From Muscardinus avellanarius (Eukaryota > Chordata > Mammalia > Rodentia > Gliridae), in the NCBI GenBank assembly GCA_963383645.1, contig OY726559.1, forward strand, positions 119,435,405 to 119,499,404: DNA of 64,000 bases, given 5' to 3'. Positions 55,525 to 64,000 of this stretch are shown here, in pieces. Under the pieces are notes generated by a model. The model saw only the letters and a list, made by a program, of their open reading frames with translations, was not told the origin of the DNA and searched no databases. Within the stretch, counting starts at the first letter, position 1; each line of letters opens with the position of its first letter. The position numbers and the translations under genes were made by a program.

Positions 55525-57175
55525 TTTTCAGTTTGTGTTGGGCAATGACACTTGAGCTGTTTTTTCTTGAATCTGTAGTCTTGCCTTCTCAGCCTGTTAA
55601 GCCCCAGTATTGAGGCAGTTTCTGAGGGTAGGTGTCAGGATCGGGGATAGGAGACCATCTATCAAGCAGGTATCAATAGAGACATGAAGGACAGGAATCT
55701 ATTAGCAGCTGGCTGGAGTGAATCCTATTGAAATAAGAAGAGATGCCCCAGTGGACCCCAGGCCCACAGTCAGGAGAGGAAAAGCTGTTCCATCCTAATG
55801 GAAGAAGGGATTCAGAAATCTGAGAAATAGTGGATCATTTCTCTATTTACATGGATCATTTTCTGTTCAGAGACCTATAAGGCAATGCCCATCCTGTAGG
55901 TGTGTGAGCGAGGGTGGAGGAAAGGCTGGTTGATGAAATCTCAGGGTAGACAATTTCACCCTGGATGCCAGAGAGTCAGCTGAGAGTATCAAAACTGCCA
56001 GGTCACTGAGTAGAGTCGGGATGAGGTCAGCTACCGGCAGAGCTACACAGGGCCAGGTGGGCTCCGCAAGTGTGGACAGCTGAGTCTTCTTCAGCCTGAT
56101 TTTTAGATCATGTGGCTCTATGGCCAAAGGGAGCGGGAAGAGGAAATTCAGATTCTACCCCTGAGCCAAATTCCTCCTATGGAGGCCTTTTGGCCATGAA
56201 CAGCATTCTGTTAATCTGGAGATACAATCAATCCCAGGACTTAGAGCATGAGCAGATCACTAGATGTGCTCTGTAATAACCCCAGGGTTGTTATGGGTCC
56301 GTTTGTGTTGTGGTGGTGGTGTCCTCTCCTCAAGGCTTAGGCAGTGATGGAGAAAGGCCCAACCTTGATAAATTCCTCAGGGTGCACTCAGCCTTGGAGA
56401 CACATGAATGTAACTTCTAAGAGGAGGAGCTGAAAAGAGGGAGCATCCTACGTAGATGGAAAGCCCTCACCAGAAGGTTGCCCTGCCACACTTGGGTCAA
56501 TCTGATCCAGGAGGTTATACCTGTAGATGGAAGCACAAGGATTGGAGCAGCCCTGGTCTGCTCAGCCTCTTCCCTGGACCAAACCTTCCTGTTCCTTACA
56601 CCAGCAAGTGGAGGGGACCTTGGAAGGGGAAGCCCAATCCCATCCACTGTGTTGGAAGAGTGGGACTGCTTTGCAGAACCAGTTTTGTCCTGGGTAAAGT
56701 GTTGGTTTTATCTGAAAGGATCACTGCATTCAGAGTCCAGAGGGCTCAGCATTACACAGTAGAATCACAAGGACAGAGATGTTCAACTTGCTGTAAGTGT
56801 TCAAGTTCTTTCTCAGCCTTCATCTTTCCTCAGAATTTCCTCCAGGGGCTTTTTGTTATTGGGTTATAAAACAAGTACTATCAGCCAACAACAGAGGGTC
56901 ACCACCAAATCATATTCTCTCTGCCCGCTCACAGCTTTGCATCTCTGAGAATACAGTTAAATCAATTTTGAGTTCAGGAACAGGAAAGAACATTCAGACC
57001 TCCTGCAATTTCTCTACTCTGCCTTGCCTTCTAGTTTCCTGCTCTGTGCAAAAGTCCTGCCCTCCCAAGAATTCTTTTCTTTGCTGTTGCAATAATTTTT
57101 TTCCTCTTCTCCACGGACAGATACTTTTTAGAACCAGGATTTGTTATTTTATGGAAATATTAAAGTTAGAAATAA
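55525..57175. other. No recognised gene
   Basis: Unique-looking, moderately GC-rich. Longest plus-strand open frames are about 135 codons (56456-56869, 56797-57201), overlapping each other in different frames and without recognisable domains. Confidence 0.35.
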
Positions 57176-57177
57176 TT

Positions 57178-57240
57178 GTGGGGGCGGTAGTTCAAAGGTA
57201 GAATGTTCCTGGCTTCAATTCCCAGTATGAAAAAGAAAAA
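57178..57240 (+). mobile_element. ID-like SINE end
   Basis: GTGGGGGCGGTAGTTCAAAGG ... TTCAATTCCCAGTATG plus A-rich tail only. Confidence 0.6.
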
Positions 57241-57639
57241 AAGGAAGGACAGCTCTTTTAATGTTAAAAAGCCTTTCACAACTTCCATTTCTCGGATTCT
57301 CTGGGACTAAAAATTGTTAAGACAACAGTGGAATGCTTAGTCACCACTCTCCCACCCACGGGCTTAGACCAGGGGCAAACTTTGTGTGTTATTAGGTGTC
57401 AGGTCCTTCAGTGGGTGTGGGAATGCATGGAGAGCAGACCCAGGTTTCTGACTCCTGCACTCCTCCTTGGAGACATAGGAAACTGCTGACAACACAGTGC
57501 AACAAGTGCAGTAAGGTGAGGCTGGAGTCTCTAATAAGGGTCTTATGAGGCTGAAATTCATATGTGGCTGAATGCATTTTATTGTGGACTTCAGGCTATT
57601 CTTCCAAAAGCACTACAGAGGACGAAAAATTCATTTTCA

Positions 57640-58052
57640 GCTGGGCGTGGTGGTGCACACTTGTAATCCCAGCATTAGGGAGACTGAGACTGCGGTGCGC
57701 AGACAGCCTCAGCTACTTAGTGAGGCCCTCTGCAACTTATTGAGACCCTGTTTCAAAATAAATAATAAAAAAATAGTCCGGGTTTGGTGGTGCACACTTG
57801 TAATTCTTGCACTTGGGAGGCAGAGACAGGAAGATCGTGCATGTTCAAAGCCAGCCTCGCTGGCTTAAGAGACCCTGTTTCCAAATAAAAAGTATAAAAT
57901 AGGCCTGGGAATGTAGCCCGGAGGTAGAAGGGCTTCCAGGAAACCCAGTTCCACCAAAAAAAAAAAAAAAAAAAAAAAAAAAACGAATAAAGAAAGCAGG
58001 ACAGGGGTTTAGCTCAGAAGTTGAATGCCCCTGGGTTCTATCCCCAGACTGG
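57640..58052 (+). mobile_element. SINE interrupted by a young SINE
   Basis: Head AGCTGGGCGTGGTGGTGCACAC to about 57772 and tail AGGGGTTTAGCTCAGAAGTTG...GGGTTCTATCCCCAGACTGG (57990-58052) flank a second sense SINE and its long A-run. Confidence 0.8.
57776..57983 (+). mobile_element. Young short-variant SINE with long poly(A)
   Basis: Sense GTCCGGGTTTGGTGGTGCACAC to CCCAGTTCCACC, then about 26 A. Complete A/B promoter-box-like segments; same orientation as its host SINE. Confidence 0.85.
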
Positions 58053-58214
58053 CAAAAAAGAAAAATTCATTTTCTATGGTTGGAGAGCTATGGATCCTCC
58101 TTATGTGCTAAATGTCAGTCAGAGACACTGTGTGCCTTGCAGGGTCATCTGCATTCTTTCTTACCAGGTATTTCTGACAAAGCCTGATATGTATGTTTCA
58201 AGTGCTCTGCAAAG

Positions 58215-58418
58215 CCGGGAATGATGGCAAATGCTTGTAATCCCTGTACTTGAGAGGCTGAGGCAGGAGGATCACAGGTTTGCAACTAGTCTCAGCAACT
58301 CGTGAGACTCTGCAAATTAGTGAGATCCAGTTTCCAAATAAAAGAATAAATATAGGACTGAGGTGTAGCATGGAGGTTGAATGCCCCTGGGTTGCATCCC
58401 AAGAATTACAATGAATGA
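58215..58418 (+). mobile_element. Dimeric B1/ID-type SINE
   Basis: Sense GCCGGGAATGATGGCAAATGC to GGGTTGCATCCCAAGAATTAC, then (ATGA)n. Confidence 0.82.
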
Positions 58419-58439
58419 ATGAATGAATGAATAACATAA

Positions 58440-58925
58440 AATAAAGTTCTCTGGAGCCAGTAGCAGAGATTGGAACTTGATCCCTACTTCATGTGTCTCC
58501 GACAGGATCCAGAGCCAGTCCCCAGCCTGAGAGAACAGAACTGAGGGAGCAGATAAAACAAAGTCAGCAGATTGGCAGGAGGAGAATAATTGAAAATGGA
58601 TCAAGTAATGGTGAAGGAGGTGGGAACCAAAGAGATTAGAATAAGGGTAAGTTGAGTTCAGACTGAGGAACACCTAACAACATTGAAAACCCTCAAGGAG
58701 CAGCCGGAGCTGAGCAGTGAGGACTGGGAGAGAAGCTGCTGCACAGTGAGCGTGTACACCTGGCCAAGAGCTCCACTGGGTGGACCCAGAGCTTAGAATG
58801 CTTACAAGTACCAATTCCATGTGGGGTGTTGGAGATAGAATCATTAGACCCTGCCCTAGATTTCAGATGCTTTAATTTGGAGCTACACTTATACCTGATA
58901 CCTTCCAAATAGGTAAGAGCTTAGG
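58440..58925 (-). repeat. Inverted-duplication block B (right copy)
   Basis: Partner of 29980-30420. Confidence 0.7.
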
Positions 58926-58964
58926 GGGTAACTACAATGCTTGGAGAAGTCATGACAGGTTTTT

Positions 58965-59025
58965 GTTTGTTTGGTACTGGGAGTTGAACCCAAAGGAATC
59001 TGGCCTCTGAGCTACAAACCACTAT
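58965..59025 (-). mobile_element. SINE fragment
   Basis: Antisense TTTGGTACTGGGAGTTGAACCC to GAGCTACAAACC, cut by the L1 3' end. Confidence 0.65.
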
Positions 59026-59029
59026 TTTT

Positions 59030-59810
59030 TTTATTTATAAGTGGAACAGATTGAAAATGGTGTACATTTAGATTGTGCTTCATGCCCCTCCCATTTTCCT
59101 TCCCCCTGCCCAATAAAGAGTGTCCAGGTTAACCTTGTTATATTTATACTATTACACATATTCGTATGTTGCTCCTCCGTTGAACAACCTCAGCTTTCTT
59201 CCTCTTCTATCCTTCCATTCAAGCTTTGCTGAGATTTCCCCTCCATCATCTGGAGTCCGTCTGGTATTACCACTATTCCCTAGCTTGGGCATATTAGAGA
59301 AAACGTAAGTCCCTTCTCTTTCTGTGCTTGACTAATCTCACTTAACATAATGTTCTCCAGTTCCTTCCATCTCCTTGCAAATGCTATTATTTTATTCTTC
59401 TTGATAGCTGAATAGAATTACATTGTGTGTATTTCCCATACTTACGCAATCCATTCATCTGTTGATGGAGATCTAGGTTGGTTCCATATTTTGGCTATTA
59501 CAAATTGTGCTGCTATGAACATGGGTATGCATATGTTAATGTAGTTCTCTGATTTCAACCCTTTAGAAAGATACCCAGGAGTGGTATACCCAGATCAAAT
59601 GGTGGATCTAATCCCAGTTTTTTAAGGAATCTCCATACTGATCTCCATAGTGACCGAACTACTCTGCACTCCCACCTACAGTGTAAAAGAGTTCCTTTTT
59701 CCCCACATACTCACCAGCAATTGTTGTTTGATTTCTTTATTCTTGCCATTCTGATTGGGGTTAGATGGAATCTCAGCGTAGTTTTGATTGGCATCTCCCT
59801 GACAGTTAGC
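59030..59810 (-). mobile_element. L1 3' end (ORF2 terminus plus 3' UTR), old
   Basis: Antisense: TGACTAATCTCACTTAACAT, CAATCCATTCATCTGTTGATGG, GTGCTGCTATGAACATGGG and GATTGGCATCTCCCTGA. Confidence 0.88.
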
Positions 59811-59999
59811 TGGTGCCCTGAGCCCTGCCTGCCTCACCCCTGTCCTCATCTGAGCTGTAGGCAGAGCCCTTAGGTCAGAGCTCTGGCATTTTGACTGTTG
59901 ATTGTGGTCCAAGGAATCTCAAGTGTAGATGAATCTTTTCTTAACAGTAGATAAACAATTTCAGCTATAATCATTTCTCAGACTGAATAAAATTCTAAC

Positions 60000-60955
60000 A
60001 AATCACTACTTGACACAGCATTGTGCTAGCTATGCTAGAAAAATGTGATTGTACCTTCATTAAAGAACCTTCATTAAAGAACCTTCATTAAAGTACCTTC
60101 ATTAAAGAACTGAAGAATCATGGGCTCCTACCTGAAACTGACATTCCTGAGGGAGATCAGGGCCTGTGCTGGTGAGGCAGAAGCCTGCTTCTCCTACACA
60201 GTCTCCATTACAAGTTCAGGAGAGTCCTTTGATGCTCTGCGGTACCCTAGAAGGTGTTGTGGAACATCAGAGAATGTGTGGCCCATTCTCTGTCTCTCCC
60301 TGTTCTGTGGATCTTCAGGAATGTAGGACTGCCAGTAGTTCCATGTGGAGCTTTGAGACATGAAGCCAAAGTAAGAATAAGGGTACCTAGGGGAAATCAT
60401 CATCCCCCAGGCACTCTGCAGGACAGGCCCTCCCTGTTTACATCCAGTCTCTCAGTGGATGCCATTGGTCTGTTGAACATAATGGCCTGCAGATACTAAA
60501 GGAGCCCTGGGCTTGGATACAGGCAAATCAGCGTGGTTGATGGTTATCCTGCCATCTCTGAGCCTGAATTTGCCTCACTTACCTACACTTGTTCTCAAAA
60601 ACATTATGAAAGACCTTTTTTAATTGAAAAGAAGTTAAGGAACAAATTAAACATGTAAGCCAGTTAATGCATCGAGAGACAAATTTGGAGAAAGGGAAGA
60701 AAATAAAACAAGAAAAAAGATATCTGGCAGCGGCCTATTGAGGAAATGGGGTGTGTAACATGGGTGCTGGTCTCTTTGTTTCTTCCAGGTTTCCTGTCTT
60801 CTTTGTTTCTCAGTTTCCTCCTCTCTGCATAAGATATATAGTAGCAAATACTTCTTTCGTTTAAAAGAATACAAGAGGTAATTTTCATCAAGGTCTTACA
60901 GAAGTACCTGACAGAGTAAACACTGATAGTTCATGTTTCTGCTGCTTTCTTTCTT
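60000..60955 (-). repeat. Inverted-duplication block A (right copy)
   Basis: Reverse complement matches 22520-23510 throughout, including the MIR core (60745-60880) and GAGCTATCAGTGTTTACTCTG / GAACTATCAGTGTTTACTCTG. Confidence 0.8.
60052..60112. repeat. Short tandem repeat, 15-bp unit, about 4 copies
   Basis: CCTTCATTAAAGAA repeated at 60055, 60070, 60085 and (as CCTTCATTAAAGAACTG) 60100; one unit has TACC. The left copy lacks the array. Confidence 0.85.
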
Positions 60956-60957
60956 TT

Positions 60958-60985
60958 CTTTTCTTTTCTTTTTTTCTTTTTGGCA
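60958..60985. repeat. Pyrimidine (CTTTT)n tract
   Basis: Short TTTCTTTTCTTTTCTTTTC run before a SINE. Confidence 0.7.
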
Positions 60986-61133
60986 GTACTGGGATGGGAC
61001 CCAATGGCATTCTACCTTTAATATTTAAGGTCTCAGTGAATTGCTGAGTAGCTGAGGCTGTCTGTGAACAGTGATCCTCCTGTCTCAGCCGTCCGAATAC
61101 TGGTACTAAAGTGTGTGCCTGCATGCCTGGCTC
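60981..61133 (-). mobile_element. Dimeric SINE, deleted centre
   Basis: Antisense GGCAGTACTGGGATGGGACCC to GTGTGCCTGCATGCCTGGC. Confidence 0.75.
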
Positions 61134-61170
61134 ACTGTTTCTTTTTTTCTTATTTCTTATTTTTTATTTT

Positions 61171-61358
61171 TTGGTGGTGTTACTGGGGTTCCTGGAAGCC
61201 CTTATACCTCCAGGCTACACTCCCAGACCTATTTTTTATATTTTTATTGGAAACAGGGTCTCCTAAGCCAGCACGCGCGTCTGGCTTCGAACCTGCGCGA
61301 TCCCCGTGTCCGCCTCCCAAGCACGGGGATTACAAGTGTGCGCCACCACGCCCAGCTC
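61171..61358 (-). mobile_element. Young short-variant SINE
   Basis: Antisense TTGGTGGTGTTACTGGGGTTC to GTGCGCCACCACGCCCAGC, with GGGTCTCCTAAGCCAGCACGC centre. It lies in the minus-strand A-tail side of the L1 at 61375. Confidence 0.88.
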
Positions 61359-61374
61359 ACTGTTTCTTTTTTTT

Positions 61375-61775
61375 TTAATTTTTATTTATTTATTTTTTTA
61401 ATTGGTGCACTGTATTCATACATCATAGTAGGATACATACTTTTGTAGACATACATGCACACATTGCCCAGTCATTCCCCTCCCAATCCCCACCCCATTC
61501 TCTCCCCATCCCTCCCTCCCATGCTTGGCTTAGTGGTTGACATCTAGTATTATAGCAATATCCAAAATTAAAAATGATAATCTCACATAACAGTTTCATT
61601 TGTCTGATGCCAAGCTTTTGATGATTTAAAGATAACATTTCAATATTTCTTTTTGCTTTCTTTCTTACCAGAGCATATTTTTTCCTGTTGTTTTGGTGAA
61701 ACTATCATATATTTATATATTTATTTTTCAGAAAAAAATCTATCCTAATATGGAATATGAATTCTAGATACCCAA
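61375..61775 (-). mobile_element. L1-type 3' tail, twin of 34172-34560
   Basis: Reverse complement of the element end at 34.2-34.56 kb with very few differences. Both begin (sense) at CATATTCCATATTAGG, but the preceding sequence differs: antisense L1 ORF2 here, GC-rich monomers there. Confidence 0.85.
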
Positions 61776-62405
61776 AACGATCTTGAAGAAGAACAAAGCT
61801 AGCAGATATATATTTTCTGATTTCAAACCATATAAAGCTACAATAATTGAAATAGTGTAGTACTGTTCTAAAGGCAGATATATAAACCATTGGAGTTAAA
61901 TACAAGCCTAGAGCTAAATTCTTCCCTATATGGTCAAGTTATTTTTGACAAGGTTTCCACGAACATTTGGTGGTGGAAATAATATTCTTTTAACTAAATA
62001 TTGTTGAAAAATAATAATTACATGGAAAAGAATAAAATTGGAACCTTACCTAATCCCACATACAAGTATTAACTCAAAATAGATAAAAGACCTAAATATA
62101 AATCTTAAGACTATAAACTTTTAGGAGAAAATCCGGGTCATAAAACCTCACAACATTGAAATTGGCAGTGATTTCTTGGATATGATTTCAATGGCACAGG
62201 CAACAGAAGAATATACAAACTCCCTAAAAAATAAAAAAAAATATTGTATATCCAAAGACAATGTAAACAGAGTTAAAAGTTACTAATAGAATTGGATAAA
62301 ATATTTCCAAATGCTATATCTGAAGGTATATCAATATCCCAACTAGAAATCCTAAAAATTAACAACAATAAAGGCAAACAATACAATTTAGAGATAGGTA
62401 AAAGA
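61776..62405 (+). mobile_element. L1 ORF2 fragment, opposite orientation
   Basis: The plus strand carries an ORF2 3' segment (CCATATAAAGCTACAATAATTG, TATATGGTCAAGTTATTTTTGAC, AACAACAATAAAGGCAAACA), stop-riddled. It is sandwiched between the minus-strand ORF1 and the minus-strand 3' tail. Confidence 0.85.
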
Positions 62406-62441
62406 CTAACATAAATAATGAATCTCCACAGATAACCAATC

Positions 62442-63407
62442 TTAGTTGTCTGTTGGATGGAAAGTCTTGTTTCTCTGGTTCTGGTGAGTGTTACCTATTT
62501 CTTCTTTGTAGTTAATCTCTTTGAGTATTTTCTCTAGCGCTGGACTTGAAGACATAAATTCCTTCAGTTTCTGTTTGTCATGGAAGCTTCTTATTTCTCC
62601 ATCTAATTTGACAGATTGTTTTGCTGGATAGGAAATTTTTGGCTGGAAGTTGTTTTCTTTCAGAGTTTGGAATATGTTACTCCAAGCCCTTCTGGCTCTC
62701 ATGACTTGGTTTGGGAAGTCTGGAGTGATTCTAATTGGTTTGCCTCTGAATGTCACTTCGCCCTTTGTTTTTGTTGCCTTTAAGATTCTCTGCTTGGCTT
62801 CCACATTGGTCATTTTGACAATTATGTGGCATGGGGATCCTCTTCTCTGATCCTGTCTAAAGGGAGTTCTATAAGTTTCCTGGACCCGTGTATCAACCTC
62901 TTGCTCTATGTTTGGAAAATTTTCTGCTATTACTTCCTTGAAGAGATTGTTGATCCCTTTGGTTTCACTTTCTTTTCCCTCCTCTATTCCAATTATTCTT
63001 AGGTTAGCTCTCTTAAGATGGGCCCATATTTCTTCAATGTCAGATTCCTGCTGTCGGATATTTTTTTCTAGATTAGAAACTATGCGTTCATTTTTGGATT
63101 GCTCATCTTCTAAGAGCGAGATTCTGTTCTCCATGTGGTCTAATCGGTTGTTTGTGCTTTGAATTGAGGCCTTTACTTCATTAATTGCATCCTTTATCTA
63201 TTTTTGGCTCTCTCTGAGTTCTTTTCGAAGCACCTCTATTATTTCTACAGTTATTTTCCTAATTTTATCTTCTAGAAATCTCTGATTTTCTGTTTTATCG
63301 GGTTCTGATGTTGTGGGGTTGTGGGCGGTATTCATTGCTCCAGTATTATTCCTCTTTCCCATGATTTCGGATGCTTGTGCCTTTTCTGGGTTCTTCCCTT
63401 GGGTCAC
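62442..63407 (-). pseudogene. L1 ORF1 (ORF1p), nearly intact, one in-frame stop
   Basis: Starts at 63407 (MTQGKNPEKAQASEIMGKRN) and reads about 70 codons to LRKELRESQK, then a TAG at about 63197-63195. The same frame resumes (IKDAINEVKASIQSTNNRLD) and continues 230 codons from the Met at 63134: coiled coil (MENRISLLEDEQSKNERIVS), RRM-like middle (ANLRIIGIEEGKES; SPCHIIVKMTNVEAKQRILK) and C-terminal domain (FRGKPIRITPDF; NFQPKISYPAK). Total about 320 codons, normal for ORF1p, the RNA-binding chaperone trimer of L1. One C-to-T change (CAG to TAG) would explain the stop. Confidence 0.9.
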
Positions 63408-64000
63408 TATGACTTCACTTAAGGTGTTCAGGATCTCGAGTCAGTAGTATCTCAGACCCCACTACTCCTTTACTGGGTTTTATCACAGAGTCTCCGACCC
63501 AGGGAGTCGATAGAGGCTGCTTTAAACTATGGGGGGTGCCAGGTTGCACGTTCTCCTATGGTGTGATATCTCTGCCACCACCACTCCCTCACTGGGTACA
63601 GTGAGGTACAGTACTGGGATTTCTCCTCTGTGGCCCGCAATTTGACTCACTGTTCTTGAGTACGCAGATGTAGCTGTACTGGATTCGGCGCATTCACTGC
63701 TGCTGCCGCCGCCGGTGGCAATATGGCGCCTCTGCCACGCCCTCGGCCATGAGGCTGGCGTATTTTTTCTTCTCTGGTTTTGATTTCCACTCTGAATCCC
63801 TGCAGCGTGTGCTGAGCTCAGCCACTGGGAGCTTTAAATCCTCTCTGCGCCGAAAGATCCTGCCTGGCTGTTCCGCAGCGGCTCACCTTGGCTTGCTGTA
63901 GCCGTCCGATGAGTTCGCCGCTGCCGCCGGCAGTATGCGCTGCTGCCGCGTCCTCGGGTGCGTGTGTCTCCTCTGTGGCCCTGAGCTCTGTTCTCAGTCC
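63408..64000 (-). mobile_element. L1 5' UTR/promoter region, CpG-rich
   Basis: Directly upstream of ORF1 on the minus strand. GC- and CpG-rich near 63660-63990, with CTGCCGCCGCCGG-type repeats and a minus-strand GGCGCCATATTGCC that fits a YY1-type site (GCCATNTT). It continues past the right edge, so the 5' end is not seen. Confidence 0.75.

Overview
This is repeat-dense mammalian genomic DNA, most likely from a non-muroid rodent. The best clue is a very abundant dimeric SINE. Its 5' half is 7SL/B1-like (starts GCCGGGCGTGGTGG) and its 3' half is tRNA/ID-like (GTAGCTCAGAGGTAGAATGC...GGTTCAATCCC). This matches the B1-dID type I associate with squirrel- and dormouse-related rodents. The species cannot be named from the sequence. 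No complete single-copy housekeeping gene is present, and coding signal is confined to short exons with mammalian splice sites.

The main genic content lies on the minus strand from 24.1 kb down to the left edge: fourteen exon-like blocks of an NBPF/PDE4DIP-type gene. Five exon types recur: a 207-bp coiled-coil exon (CC1), a 103-bp exon (CC2), a 215-bp exon with the ELTQLR..LREGRDA motif (CC3), a linker exon (143 or 176 bp), and the two-exon Olduvai (DUF1220) doublet of a 52-bp short exon and a 167-bp (or 238-bp) long exon. In transcription order they run CC1 (24.1k), CC2 (20.8k), LINK (20.0k), short Olduvai (18.3k), long Olduvai (16.6k), short Olduvai (15.4k), CC3 (14.9k), CC3' (12.9k), CC2' (9.5k), LINK' (7.4k), CC1' (4.3k), short (2.6k), long (1.3k), short (window edge). 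Nearly all have intact AG/GT boundaries, open frames and matching phases. The array arose from tandem duplication of a unit of about 15 kb: 0-10 kb is collinear with 15.4-22 kb, intronic repeats included. Start codon, promoter and 3' end were not found.

The right two thirds hold a degenerate inverted segmental duplication. Unique blocks at about 22.5-37.45 kb reappear in reverse order and orientation at about 48.65-60.95 kb. Both arms carry relics of a C2H2 zinc-finger gene with its CpG-rich first exon. The right arm also shows a FAM122/PABIR-like N-terminal fragment. The spacer (37.5-48.6 kb) holds a near-complete but decayed L1 on the minus strand (38.4-43.0 kb) and a GC-rich roughly 50/100-bp minisatellite fused to an L1 3' end (44.4-45.5 kb).

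LINE-1 pieces of several ages are everywhere. The most notable is a minus-strand L1 5' UTR plus almost intact ORF1 at 62.4-64 kb, broken by one stop codon, next to an oppositely oriented ORF2 fragment and a 3' tail nearly identical to one at 34.2 kb. The rest is SINEs, microsatellites, MIR remnants and sequence with no recognisable content.
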